DNA from: Salinicola corii
GTDB lineage: Bacteria; Pseudomonadota; Gammaproteobacteria; Pseudomonadales; Halomonadaceae
Length of the DNA stretch: 64,000 nt
Direction of reading: 5' to 3'
Assembly (NCBI RefSeq): GCF_008298015.1
Contig: NZ_VTPX01000002.1
Coordinates: 124,001-188,000, forward strand
The position numbers were made by a program, and so were the translations under genes. The notes below the pieces were generated by a model. That model had not been told where the DNA came from, searched no databases, and saw nothing but the letters and a program-made list of their open reading frames with translations. Position 1 is the stretch's first letter. Each line of letters begins with the position of its first letter. Of the stretch, positions 45,441-53,743 are shown piece after piece.

Positions 45441-46970
45441 TTATTCTTCTGGATACAGCATCCAATGCCTGGCCCGTATCCGCTCCAGGCAGAGTCTGAG
45501 TTCGCCATCCAGTGCGCGGTCCTCTGATACCGGGTCGAACTCTTCACGCAGCGTGTCGACCATGGCGGCAAGCGGGGCGGGCAGGGGATCGCCACGCAGG
45601 TGGACGCCCTGGAGTCCGGCCAGTAGCGCAGCGGCGGCGACCTGTTCGGTGAGCTCGAGCACGCGCAGGGCGTCGCGGGCGGCGATGGTGCCCATGCTCA
45701 CCTTGTCCTGGTTGTGGCATTCGGTGGAGCGCGAGAAGACGCTGGCGGGCATGGTGCCCTTGAGCGCCTCGGCGGCCCAGGCGGAGGCGCCGATCTGGAC
45801 CGCCTTGAAGCCGTGATTGATCATCGCCCGCTCGGCCGGGGCGCCGGAGAGGTTGCTCGGCAGGCCGTGGTTGTAGCGGCCGTCGACCAGCAGCGCGAGC
45901 TGGCGGTCGAGCAGGTCGGCGACATTGGCGGTCAGTGTCTTGAGGCTATCCATGGCGAAGGCGATATGGCCGCCGTAGAAGTGGCCGCCATGCATGACGT
46001 CGCCGACATCCGGGTCGATCAGCGGATTGTCGTTGGCGCTGTTGAGTTCGATCTCGATGAAACCGCGCAGCCAATCGAGGCTGTCGGCCAGGACGCCTAG
46101 CACGTGCGGCGCGCAGCGCAGCGAGTATCGATCCTGCAGGCGCTGCTGCGGTGGCAGGTTTTTCAGTTCCAGATCGGCTCTCAGCCACGCGGCGATCCTG
46201 GCCTGGCCAGGATGCGGCTTGGCCGCGAACAGCCGTGCGTCGAAGTGGTCGGGGTTGCCCCGCATGGCGGCCACGTTGAGCGCGGTGATACGGGTGGCGA
46301 GCTTTAACAGATATTCGGCACGGGCGAACGCCTGGCACGCCAGCGCGGTCATCACCGCGGTGCCGTTCATCAGCGCCAGCGCTTCCTTGGGGCGCAGCGT
46401 CAGCGGCTGCCAGCCCAGTTCGGCGTGAGCCTCGGCCGACGTCCGCACTTCCCCCTGCCAGATCACTTCGCGCTCACCGCACAGCATGGCGGCCACGTAG
46501 GAGAGCGGCGTCAGGTCGCCGCTGGCGCCCACCGAGCCCTCTTCGGGAATGCGGGGCAGCAGGTCTTCCCGCAGGCAGGCGTGAAGACGCTCGAGCAGCG
46601 CGAAGCTTACGCCGGACACGCCCTGGCAGAGCGACTGCAGGCGAGCAGCGAGCACTGCGCGCGCTGCCTCGGCTTCGAGAAAACGGCCCAGTCCGCAGCC
46701 ATGAAAGGTATAGAGCTGGCGCGGCAGCGCTTCGACCAGGGAAAGTGGAATGGCGGTGACGCAGGAGTCGCCATAGCCGGTGGTGATGCCGTAGATCTGT
46801 CCCTCACGGTCCAGCAGGCCCTCGACGACCGCCGCGCCCCGATCGATCCGCGCTCGCCAAGCGGGGTCGTCGTCGAGGTTCGATGTGAAGCGGCGCTCGG
46901 CCAAGGCGACCACCGCTTCGAGAGTTAGCGGCACGGGGCCGAAGGTGACCTGCGGGGCGTTCGGGGACAT
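45441..46970 (-). CDS. MIO-type aromatic amino acid ammonia-lyase (HAL/PAL/TAL family)
   Basis: A 509-residue lyase. The Ala-Ser-Gly triad that cyclises to the MIO electrophile is at residues 149-151 (GSVGASGDLTPLSY), with the catalytic Tyr region ITTGYGD near 62-68. The selectivity pair is Phe89-His90, unlike Ser-His in HutH, His-Leu in TAL or Phe-Leu in PAL. The later ECHNQDKVSMG stretch resembles the HNQD motif of PAL/TAL, not the NQEDH motif of HutH. No hutU, hutI or hutG lies nearby. It deaminates an aromatic amino acid, but which one is open. Confidence 0.85.
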   Translation of the reverse strand: MSPNAPQVTFGPVPLTLEAVVALAERRFTSNLDDDPAWRARIDRGAAVVEGLLDREGQIYGITTGYGDSCVTAIPLSLVEALPRQLYTFHGCGLGRFLEAEAARAVLAARLQSLCQGVSGVSFALLERLHACLREDLLPRIPEEGSVGASGDLTPLSYVAAMLCGEREVIWQGEVRTSAEAHAELGWQPLTLRPKEALALMNGTAVMTALACQAFARAEYLLKLATRITALNVAAMRGNPDHFDARLFAAKPHPGQARIAAWLRADLELKNLPPQQRLQDRYSLRCAPHVLGVLADSLDWLRGFIEIELNSANDNPLIDPDVGDVMHGGHFYGGHIAFAMDSLKTLTANVADLLDRQLALLVDGRYNHGLPSNLSGAPAERAMINHGFKAVQIGASAWAAEALKGTMPASVFSRSTECHNQDKVSMGTIAARDALRVLELTEQVAAAALLAGLQGVHLRGDPLPAPLAAMVDTLREEFDPVSEDRALDGELRLCLERIRARHWMLYPEE

Positions 46971-47066
46971 GCGACGGCGTCCGGTTGAATTCAGGAAACG
47001 CCGAGTGTAGCCGTGGGTGGTGTCTCGCGGCCAGCGCAGGCCGTAGGGCAGAGGTGCCCCGGCGCG

Positions 47067-47381
47067 CTATTCGGGGCGGATGGCGGTGTAGAAGAAACGC
47101 ACTGAAGGTTCGCCTTCGATCAACGGTGCGGTGCCTTCCTTGAACGGCGGGTAGTGCGGCATCTGCATGTGATGCTCGAAGGCGGCACGATCGCGATAGA
47201 CCTCGTGCAGAACGACAACGTCTTCGCTGCCTTCCGGGGTCAGTACGTCGAACGCCAGGCAGCCTTCCTCGTTGGTCAGGGATTCGCTGGCATCGTTGTG
47301 CGCCAGCGCGAGAAAGGCCGATACCTGGCCAGGCTTGATGCTGAATTCGGCAATGACCACGAAGTGCGTGGATTCGGCCAT
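47067..47381 (-). CDS. ABM-domain (antibiotic biosynthesis monooxygenase-like) protein
   Basis: A 104-residue dimeric alpha+beta barrel domain: FVVIAEFSIKPGQVSAFLALA at the start, NEEGCLAFDVLTPEGSEDVVVLHEVYRDRAAFEHHMQMPHYPPF in the middle. This is the YgiN/ABM fold seen in quinol monooxygenases and small catabolic enzymes. AAGGAGATCACC gives a strong ribosome site for the ATG at 47381. The role is unknown; it may be coregulated with the upstream lyase on the same strand or stand alone. Confidence 0.85.
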   Translation of the reverse strand: MAESTHFVVIAEFSIKPGQVSAFLALAHNDASESLTNEEGCLAFDVLTPEGSEDVVVLHEVYRDRAAFEHHMQMPHYPPFKEGTAPLIEGEPSVRFFYTAIRPE

Positions 47382-47463
47382 GGTGATCTCCTTATCGAGG
47401 GGACGGGAATGGTAACGTCGAGCGCCTGGCGGTATCGATGCCGTCAGGCCGTTGTCCATGTAA

Positions 47464-47895
47464 TCAGTGTACGCGCGGTGCCTCGCCCATGCCGAGACGT
47501 TCCTGGAATTCGGCCACGGCGCTCTTGAGGAGTTCCAGCAATCCGGGAATCAACGCCACGCCTTGCTCGGGCCCTTCGACGAACTGTTCGACGCTGACAT
47601 GCACGGCTTCGTTGTGCACGACCAGTTTGGCGGCCTTCAGGGTGTTCATCACGTCGTTGGCGGTTTCCAGCAGCAGCGTGCGATTGGTGGCGGCGGCAGC
47701 CTGCCATACGCCGGGCAGCATCAATTGGAAGAAAGCCGGCTCGTCGGTGGCCACGACCAGCACGAATTCCAGCTGGTCCTGACGGATGCGCGCGGCCTGT
47801 GCGTCCATTGCCTCGATGTCGATCTCCATGGCGCGCAGCTGTTCGACGTAACGTTCGAGCGGGGTGGGAGCTTCGTGTGAAATGTCAGACTGCAT
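47464..47895 (-). CDS. Conserved hypothetical protein
   Basis: A 143-residue soluble, mainly helical protein with no signal peptide. Residues 15-45 are charged and helical (LERYVEQLRAMEIDIEAMDAQAARIRQDQ), followed by hydrophobic helices (VLVVATDEPAFFQLMLPGVWQAAAATN; FVEGPEQGVALIPGLLELLKSAVAEFQERL). GGAG lies upstream of the ATG. I do not recognise the family; gene context (ABM protein downstream, DeoR gene on the far side) gives no clear role. Confidence 0.6.
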   Translation of the reverse strand: MQSDISHEAPTPLERYVEQLRAMEIDIEAMDAQAARIRQDQLEFVLVVATDEPAFFQLMLPGVWQAAAATNRTLLLETANDVMNTLKAAKLVVHNEAVHVSVEQFVEGPEQGVALIPGLLELLKSAVAEFQERLGMGEAPRVH

Positions 47896-48002
47896 GAAGG
47901 CGCTCCGAAGTCGAGTTGCGGCGACAAGGCGCCGATGACCTCTATTGTACCGTCAGTGGCCCTCGTTGTACGGCGGCGAGCCCGTTGCATGGTACTGATG
48001 AA

Positions 48003-48773
48003 TCAGGGGGCTGTTGCCATCTCCGGATTGAGAACGGCGGCGCCAAGCGTCCGAAAGGTATCCAGGCGTTCGTCCGTGGCATCGGTGATCAGCGTCCACT
48101 GATGCGGAAACGGCGTCCAGTGCTGCTGGCTGGCATGGCCCAGCTTGGTGGCATCGGCCATCACGTAGACCTCTGCGGCACGCGCAATCATCGCCTCCTT
48201 CAGCCATGCCTGCTCCGGGCTGGCTTCGCAGAGGCCCAGTTCGGTGACGCCGTCGGCGCTGAGAAACAGTCGGTCGACCGTCAGGCGCGAGAGCGCGGCG
48301 TGGGCCAGTGGACCGTAGGCGGTCATGCTCGAGGCGCGCAGATCGCCGCCGAGCACGGTGGTGTGTCCCTCCGGCAACTGCGTCAGCCAAGGCAGTGCGG
48401 CCATGTTGTTGGTCACGACGTGAAGGCCGCGCCGCTCGCCGAGCCGGGCGGCCAGCGCCGCGGTCGTGGTGCCGCCATCGAGCAGCAGCGTATCGCCATC
48501 CTCGATGCACGCCAGTGCGCAGGCCGCGAGGCGTGCCTTGACCTCGCCTTGGCGCATGCGGCGCTGTTCCAGCGTCAATTCGGGCTCGCGCTGGCCGATG
48601 GTCGTTGCCGCACCGCCATAGGTACGAACCAGCAGACCCTGCTCGGACAGCGCGCCGAGATCGCGGCGGGCGGTCGCTTCGGAGATGCCGAAGTGGCGGC
48701 AGAGAGCCTCGATGCTGGTGATGCCGGCATGGACGGCTTCCAGCATGTCATGGCGGCGTTTGGCGACTTTCAT
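48003..48773 (-). CDS. DeoR family regulator of the tetronate/lar gene cluster
   Basis: A 256-residue DeoR-type repressor starting at ATG 48773: a winged helix at residues 6-55 (GITSIEALCRHFGISEATARRDLGALSEQG) with LVRTYGGA, then a DeoRC sensor with DGGTTTAALAARL near 92, NNMAALPWL near 115 and a LFLSADGVTELGL motif near 165. It lies at the end of the tetronate gene cluster, on the same strand, downstream of the LtnD-like dehydrogenase, as DeoR regulators do in known otn/ltn loci. It is the best local candidate for binding the palindrome shared by the two cluster promoters. Confidence 0.85.
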   Translation of the reverse strand: MKVAKRRHDMLEAVHAGITSIEALCRHFGISEATARRDLGALSEQGLLVRTYGGAATTIGQREPELTLEQRRMRQGEVKARLAACALACIEDGDTLLLDGGTTTAALAARLGERRGLHVVTNNMAALPWLTQLPEGHTTVLGGDLRASSMTAYGPLAHAALSRLTVDRLFLSADGVTELGLCEASPEQAWLKEAMIARAAEVYVMADATKLGHASQQHWTPFPHQWTLITDATDERLDTFRTLGAAVLNPEMATAP

Positions 48774-48795
48774 GTGGTTCCCCCGCAATCGAACG

Positions 48796-48813
48796 AACCC
48801 GCCTGGGCGGGTT
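48796..48813 (-). other. Hairpin between the dehydrogenase and DeoR genes
   Basis: A GC-rich inverted repeat (AACCCGC, CTGG loop, GCGGGTT) between the two minus-strand genes. It lacks a proper T-run in either direction, so it is at best a weak attenuator or mRNA processing site. Confidence 0.35.
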
Positions 48814-48895
48814 TCGACACCTGTTTCTGGCCAGTGGTCGCCGGCTATTGTGCCATCGCCACCGTCCGCGCCCTACCGTGGATAACGGCGAGCGC

Positions 48896-49801
48896 TCAGT
48901 CGGCCAGAGACAGCTGATGACGCGCCGCGACGATGTCGGAGAGCTCGGGAACGTACTTCTCGCCGTCGCCCTGGGCTTCGGCGCTGGCGTAGAGGTCGCG
49001 CACGGCCTTGGCGACGCCGGCTTCGACGTTCATTGCCTCGGCCAGCGAGGCCAGGTAACGCGTGTCCTTGTGGGCGTTCGCCAGGGTGAAGCGATGCGCG
49101 TCACGGTCGCGTTCCAGCACGTACTGGAAGAAGGTGCGGTAGAAGCCGCTATCCATGCGCGAGCCTCGAATGACGCTGTCGAAGGTCTGCGGCGTGATGC
49201 CGGCCTTGGCACCGATGGTCAGCGCCTCGGCGAAGATCGCGCCATAACCCATGGCGAGGAAATTGTTGAGCAGCTTCATGGTATGGCCGGCGCCCACCGG
49301 GCCGACATGCATGATTCTCGCGGCCCAGGTTTCGATGACCGGGCGCACTCGTTCGAGAGTGGTTTCGTCGGCACCGATGATCGCCTGGAGTTCGCCGCTC
49401 TCGGCCTGTGCCGGGATGCCGCCGAGCGGAGCGTCGATCAGCGTGATGTGATCCTGTGCCAGTGATTCGGCGAGCTTGCGCGTCAGCGTCGGTTCGGACG
49501 TCGAGCAGTCGACGATGACGAGGTTGTCGCGCCCCGCCTGCCTGGCACCGACGCGGATGCCGTGCTCGCCATCGATCAGCGATTCGACCTGAGGCGCGCC
49601 GGTCACGCAGAGAAAGACGATATCGCATTCGGCGCCCAGCGCTGCCGCGTTGGCGGCTTCTTCGGCGCCTCTGGAAACCAGGTCGTCGATGGGTTGGCGG
49701 TTACGGTGGGCCAGTACCTTGAGCGGATAACCCGCCTTGAGGATATTGCCGGCCATACCGGCGCCCATGAGTCCGAGTCCTGCAAAACCGATGATCGGCA
49801 T
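48896..49801 (-). CDS. NAD(P)-dependent 2-hydroxyacid/tetronate dehydrogenase (LtnD-like)
   Basis: A 301-residue beta-hydroxyacid-dehydrogenase family enzyme: nucleotide motif GFAGLGLMGAGMAGNIL at residues 5-21, DCSTSEP near 98, substrate-binding DAPLGGIPAQAESG near 123-136 and the catalytic Lys176 with Asn180 in HTMKLLNN. The family includes LtnD, DenD and tartronate semialdehyde reductase. Next to the kinase-PdxA2 gene it probably oxidises L-threonate or a related four-carbon acid at C2 or C3. AGGAGAGACAT makes a strong ribosome site; the gene lies 64 bp downstream of the fusion gene. Confidence 0.85.
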   Translation of the reverse strand: MPIIGFAGLGLMGAGMAGNILKAGYPLKVLAHRNRQPIDDLVSRGAEEAANAAALGAECDIVFLCVTGAPQVESLIDGEHGIRVGARQAGRDNLVIVDCSTSEPTLTRKLAESLAQDHITLIDAPLGGIPAQAESGELQAIIGADETTLERVRPVIETWAARIMHVGPVGAGHTMKLLNNFLAMGYGAIFAEALTIGAKAGITPQTFDSVIRGSRMDSGFYRTFFQYVLERDRDAHRFTLANAHKDTRYLASLAEAMNVEAGVAKAVRDLYASAEAQGDGEKYVPELSDIVAARHQLSLAD

Positions 49802-49865
49802 ATGTCTCTCCTGGGTATCGATGGATCGTTGTCGATGGCGCCTTTTTGATCGATCGAGATGAGGT

Positions 49866-52244
49866 TCAAGCGTCGGCGTCGTGACGGCTCGCCAGTTCGA
49901 CGGCCTGGCGCAGGGCTTCGATCAGGCTGCGATCGTCGGCGATGCCCTTGCCGGCGATGTCGAAGGCGGTGCCGTGATCCACCGAGGTGCGCACCACCGG
50001 CAGCCCGACGGTGACGTTGACGCCGGCCTCGAGGCCCATCACCTTGACCGGGCCGTGACCCTGATCATGGTACATCGCCACCACGCAGTCGAAATCGCCG
50101 CGACCGGCGCGGAAGAACAGGGTGTCGGCGGGCAGCGGCCCCTCGACATCCCAGCCACGCTCGCGGAGCGCCTTGATCGCCGGCATGATCTTCTCTTCCT
50201 CTTCACCATAGCCGAACAGGCCGTTCTCGCCGGCGTGAGGGTTGATGCCGCAAACGGCAATACGCGGATGGGGCTGGCCGGCGCGGACCAGCGTTGCATG
50301 GGCGCGCTCGATGGTACGCGTGACCAGTCCCGGTTCGATACGCGCGATGGCGTCGATGATCCCGATATGGGTGGTGACGTGGATCACTTTCATTTTAGGC
50401 GTCACCAGCATCATCGAGACTTCCTCGGTGCCGGTCAGATGCGCCAGCAGCTCGGTATGCCCCGGGAATACGTGCCCACCGGCATGCAGCGCCTCCTTGT
50501 TGAGCGGCGCGGTGCAGATCGCGTCGAGCTCGCCGGCTTCGATCAGCTCCACGGTCCTGGCGATGTACTGATAGGCGGCATCGCCGGCGATCGGCGAGAC
50601 CCTGCCCCAGGGCAGATCGGCGGGAATCAGACCGAGATCGATGCACTCGAGCGTGCCGCGCTCGAATCGTGCCTGGGCGGGCGCGTCGACGACATGCAGC
50701 TCGAGGGGCGAACCGACGATCTCCATGGCCTGACGCAGGCGGCCGGCATCGCCGATGACCAGCGGCCGGCAGGTGTCGTGGACGGCATCCTGGGCGAGCG
50801 CCTTGACGATGATTTCCGGGCCGACGCCGGCGGCGTCTCCCATGGTGATACCGATGATGGGGCGATCGCTCATGTTCGTATCCTCTGCTGAGTCTTGAAA
50901 GTGGGTGACGGATTCACTGTGGGTGGCGACTGTCCCGTGGGTAGCGGATCCCGTGTCGTGCCAGACCCGCTGGAAGGCTTCGGCATCGCCGAAGCCGCCG
51001 GCCTTGGTGATCACCTCCAGGGGCCGCTCGCCATGGCGGGTCACCAGCCGGGCCATGCCGGTATCGGGGGCGTCGATCAGCGTCAACCGGGTGATATCCG
51101 CGGCCATCAATATGGCCCGGGCGGTGGCGCCACCCGTGGCGATCAGCCGATCGACCGCGGCCAGATGCGGGGCGAGCATCACGCCGAGTTCGGCGCTGAG
51201 ACGCGGTCCATCCGCGGCGTTGCGATCCTCGTTCTGGGCCAGACGAACCATGACGTCGTTGCCCGTCTGCAGCGTCTCCCCGATACGGTGAGAGAGACGC
51301 TGGGAGATCGACGCCAGCGCGGGCGACGACGAGGTCTCTTCCGTCTCGCCGAACAGCTCGGCCGGGGTGATCTCCACGACCGCGAGGTCAGGGTTGGCGG
51401 CCACCAGCGCGTCGGCCTGGACGTGCGAGATACCGCTCATGCTGCCGATCACGATCAACGTCGGGCGTCGACGCGGTGCGCGGGCGGAAGGGGCCTCGGT
51501 CGTCGAAGCGGTAAGACCCAGCGCATCCGGCAGCACCAGGCCCAGCCCGGCCGAACCGACCCAGAACACGTCGTCGAGCGTCGCGGATAGCATTGCCAGT
51601 CGACGCAGGTCGGCATCCGTCAGGGCGTCGCAGATCACGGCCTCGACACCTTCCTGCTGATACTGCCGCAGCATGTTCGAGACCACCGCATCCGTTTCAT
51701 AGAGCGTCGCCAGGTCGAGGTGACGCGTGGTCAGCGCCGCGCCTTCCAGCATCTCGACCAGATCGGCGCGGCCGCGGATGCCTTCGTTGGTCCAGACCTC
51801 GGTCTCGTCGACCGGGCGTTCGTGTAGCCACTGGCGGCCGGCCCGGGTGGTGCGTCCGGTGGCCGGGTAAGCCGGGGCGACGATAGCCATGCCGGCGCTG
51901 GGTACCAGGCTCGCGATCTCGGCGGCGACATTGCCGCGCAGTGTCGAATCGATCTTCTTGAACAGATAGCGATAGCGCCCCTGCCACTGAGTCAGGCAGT
52001 CGCGATGAAGCTCTACCGCCTGCTGTGGGGAGCAGGCTCGCGAGTCGAGATCGATGGCGACGGCATTGGCGCTGGCACTGACCCTTCCCGAAGCGGAGAG
52101 CATGACTTGCGTCGAGAGCCCTTGTCGGGTGCAGCCAATCGCCGAATCGGCGGTGCCGGTCAGATCATCGGCCAGAATGAGCAGGGATGTCTGATCGGCC
52201 ATCGAGGGCGGATGGGACGGGTACGAAGCAGGCGCTATCGTCAT
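49866..52244 (-). CDS. Four-carbon acid sugar kinase fused to PdxA2 dehydrogenase
   Basis: One 792-residue reading frame with two enzymes that are normally separate. Residues about 15-435 are a DUF1537 acid-sugar kinase (LLILADDLTGTADSAIGCTRQG at the start, FKKIDSTLRGN, VGSAGLGL, and ATGGATARAIL-like C-terminal nucleotide part). After a low-complexity linker, residues 458-792 are a PdxA-type phosphohydroxyacid dehydrogenase (PIIGITMGDAAGVGPEII, FPGHTELLAHLTG, AMYHDQGHGPVKVMG, RTSVDHGTAFDIAGKG). DtnK phosphorylates D-threonate and PdxA2 oxidises and decarboxylates it to DHAP. The ATG at 52244 is assumed; another in frame lies at 52202. A ribosome site inside the frame may let the second half be made alone. 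Confidence 0.88.
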   Translation of the reverse strand: MTIAPASYPSHPPSMADQTSLLILADDLTGTADSAIGCTRQGLSTQVMLSASGRVSASANAVAIDLDSRACSPQQAVELHRDCLTQWQGRYRYLFKKIDSTLRGNVAAEIASLVPSAGMAIVAPAYPATGRTTRAGRQWLHERPVDETEVWTNEGIRGRADLVEMLEGAALTTRHLDLATLYETDAVVSNMLRQYQQEGVEAVICDALTDADLRRLAMLSATLDDVFWVGSAGLGLVLPDALGLTASTTEAPSARAPRRRPTLIVIGSMSGISHVQADALVAANPDLAVVEITPAELFGETEETSSSPALASISQRLSHRIGETLQTGNDVMVRLAQNEDRNAADGPRLSAELGVMLAPHLAAVDRLIATGGATARAILMAADITRLTLIDAPDTGMARLVTRHGERPLEVITKAGGFGDAEAFQRVWHDTGSATHGTVATHSESVTHFQDSAEDTNMSDRPIIGITMGDAAGVGPEIIVKALAQDAVHDTCRPLVIGDAGRLRQAMEIVGSPLELHVVDAPAQARFERGTLECIDLGLIPADLPWGRVSPIAGDAAYQYIARTVELIEAGELDAICTAPLNKEALHAGGHVFPGHTELLAHLTGTEEVSMMLVTPKMKVIHVTTHIGIIDAIARIEPGLVTRTIERAHATLVRAGQPHPRIAVCGINPHAGENGLFGYGEEEEKIMPAIKALRERGWDVEGPLPADTLFFRAGRGDFDCVVAMYHDQGHGPVKVMGLEAGVNVTVGLPVVRTSVDHGTAFDIAGKGIADDRSLIEALRQAVELASRHDADA
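50871..50886 (-). promoter_or_regulatory. pdxA2: Internal ribosome site and ATG within the kinase-PdxA2 fusion
   Basis: AGAGGA lies seven bases before an in-frame ATG (first base 50873) that opens the PdxA module at MSDRPIIGITMGD, the normal N-terminus of stand-alone PdxA2 proteins. A separate 335-residue PdxA2 could therefore be made besides the fusion. Confidence 0.65.
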
Positions 52245-52276
52245 GGTTATGATTGAACCGATTAAATATTTCCGTA

Positions 52277-52306
52277 TAAATTGATCGATTCGATCATAAA
52301 TGGCAA
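52277..52306 (-). promoter_or_regulatory. Promoter/operator of the kinase-PdxA2 gene, shared palindrome
   Basis: A perfect 15-bp palindrome TGATCGATTCGATCA (52282-52296) lies 38 bp before the gene start, inside a 30-nt block 25/30 identical to the kdgT promoter. Read on the minus strand, TTGCCA (-35-like) precedes the palindrome, which falls where it would block RNA polymerase. A regulator binding site is inferred. Confidence 0.7.
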
Positions 52307-52399
52307 GTCGACGAAGGTGGAACACGACCCGTCATGAGCCTGAACACGCGTGGCCACCAACCGGAAAACAAGGCCGAATTCAGTTCGACTGACTCAGAC

Positions 52400-52471
52400 A
52401 GTGACTCGGTCAGTGATTCAGAAAGTGTTTGGGCTGGTGATTCGGCCAACGATTCGGCCAGCGATTCGTCG
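52400..52471. repeat. Six imperfect 12-bp tandem repeats
   Basis: Units resembling AGTGATTCGGCC are repeated six times between the larC stop and the promoter of the kinase gene. On the plus strand they encode an alternating Ser/Asp-rich stretch within an ATG-started 59-codon frame (52334-52513), but no well-placed ribosome site supports it. On the minus strand they lie in untranslated sequence. Confidence 0.6.
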
Positions 52472-52474
52472 AGG

Positions 52475-53743
52475 TCAGGGCTTCAGCGCCGGACTGCCAG
52501 AATCGCCGCGTAGGGCATAGGCTTCCAGCACGCGGGCATGGACATCGGCGAGAGAGTGGTCGTGCTCGAGGGCAAGGCGATGGATATCATCGTATTCCGG
52601 TGCCACCCGGATATCGCGGCCGTCGAGGCTGCCGATCTTGACCCTGACCTCGCCCCACTCGGTTTCGACGACTTCGATTCGGCGATCCAGAATTCGCCGG
52701 CTGGATTCATGACGGCGCACGCCGAAGGTCGAGGTGTGTAGAAGCAAGAGTCGCTCCTGGGCGTCCGCCCGCGGCCACGGTGCCAATACCGTGATCAACG
52801 TTCCGGGGCGAGATTTCTTCATCGTGACCGGGGTGTAGAACACATCCAGCGCCCCGGCTTCCAGCAGCAAGCCCATCAGGTGGCCCAGTTGCTCGCCAGT
52901 GACATCGTCGAGCTGGCACTCCAGGACGGCAATCGACTCTCGCGGTTCGTCGTCGTGGGCGGTCGTGGACGATCTCTCGGCCTCGAACAGAACGCTGCGC
53001 AGCACGTTGGGATGAGCCGAGTCGCGATTGCCGGCGCCGTAGCCGATCCGCAGCGGTCTCCCGGCCGGCAATCCGCCAAAGCGCTCGACCAGCACGCCGA
53101 GAAACGCGGCGCCAGTGGGCGTGGTCAGTTCGCCCGGCGCATCGAAATCCGACAGCGGCACCCCCTTGAGCAGTTCCAGTGTCGCCGGCGCCGGGATCGG
53201 AAAGCGGCCATGGACCATGGTGACCACGCCGTATCCCACCGGCACCGGCGTCGCGGTGATCGTATCGATATCGAGGGCTTCCAGTGCCAGGCAGACGCCG
53301 AGGATGTCGATGATCGAGTCCATCGCACCCACTTCATGCAGGTGTACCTCGGCCGGATCGATCCCGTGGATTCGCCCTTCGGCTTGAGCAATGGCGGTGA
53401 AGATCGCCGTCGCCCGGCGCCTTACGCGAGGAGGCAGATCGGCATCGGCGACCATCGTCAGAATATCTCCCGCCCGGCGGAGAGGGTGGCCGGCGTGGCC
53501 GTGCACATGCTCATGACCGTGATCATGAGGATGAACGCCACCAGCGGGCTCGAGCGCGATGTCGAGCAACCGCGCGCGGATACCGCAGCGATCCACCGGC
53601 CGGGTCTCGAGTGTGAACGGATCGATCGGCAAGCGGCGCAGCGACGCCGCGATCCCTTCCAGATCGGCGCCGAGGTCCACCAGCGCCGCCAGCAGCATGT
53701 CGCCGGCGATGCCGAAGGTGCAGTCGATATGAAGCGTCTTCAT
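52475..53743 (-). CDS. larC: Nickel pincer cofactor biosynthesis protein LarC
   Basis: A 422-residue cyclometallase that inserts nickel into the pyridinium-3,5-bisthiocarboxylate mononucleotide. LHIDCTFGIAGDMLLAAL opens the protein, EVHLHEVGAMDSIIDILG is near 150, PTGAAFLGVL near 205 and CQLDDVTGEQLGHLMG near 265. A His-rich stretch at residues 71-86 may bind nickel. Unlike the L. plantarum gene, which needs a frameshift, the full length is in one frame. Its ATG overlaps the larB stop (ATGA). The enzyme is single-turnover, needing CTP. Confidence 0.92.
   Translation of the reverse strand: MKTLHIDCTFGIAGDMLLAALVDLGADLEGIAASLRRLPIDPFTLETRPVDRCGIRARLLDIALEPAGGVHPHDHGHEHVHGHAGHPLRRAGDILTMVADADLPPRVRRRATAIFTAIAQAEGRIHGIDPAEVHLHEVGAMDSIIDILGVCLALEALDIDTITATPVPVGYGVVTMVHGRFPIPAPATLELLKGVPLSDFDAPGELTTPTGAAFLGVLVERFGGLPAGRPLRIGYGAGNRDSAHPNVLRSVLFEAERSSTTAHDDEPRESIAVLECQLDDVTGEQLGHLMGLLLEAGALDVFYTPVTMKKSRPGTLITVLAPWPRADAQERLLLLHTSTFGVRRHESSRRILDRRIEVVETEWGEVRVKIGSLDGRDIRVAPEYDDIHRLALEHDHSLADVHARVLEAYALRGDSGSPALKP

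Noticed and set aside
45441-46970. Firm assignment as histidine ammonia-lyase (hutH)
   Set aside because: The selectivity and NQD motifs do not match HutH and no hut genes are adjacent, so only the lyase family is claimed.
48796-48813. Terminator between the LtnD-like and DeoR genes
   Set aside because: The stem is short and lacks a T-run in either direction.
52334-52513. Small Ser-Asp-rich protein gene as a firm CDS
   Set aside because: Ribosome-site spacing is poor and the frame overlaps the larC 3' end; kept as a repeat and a finding only.
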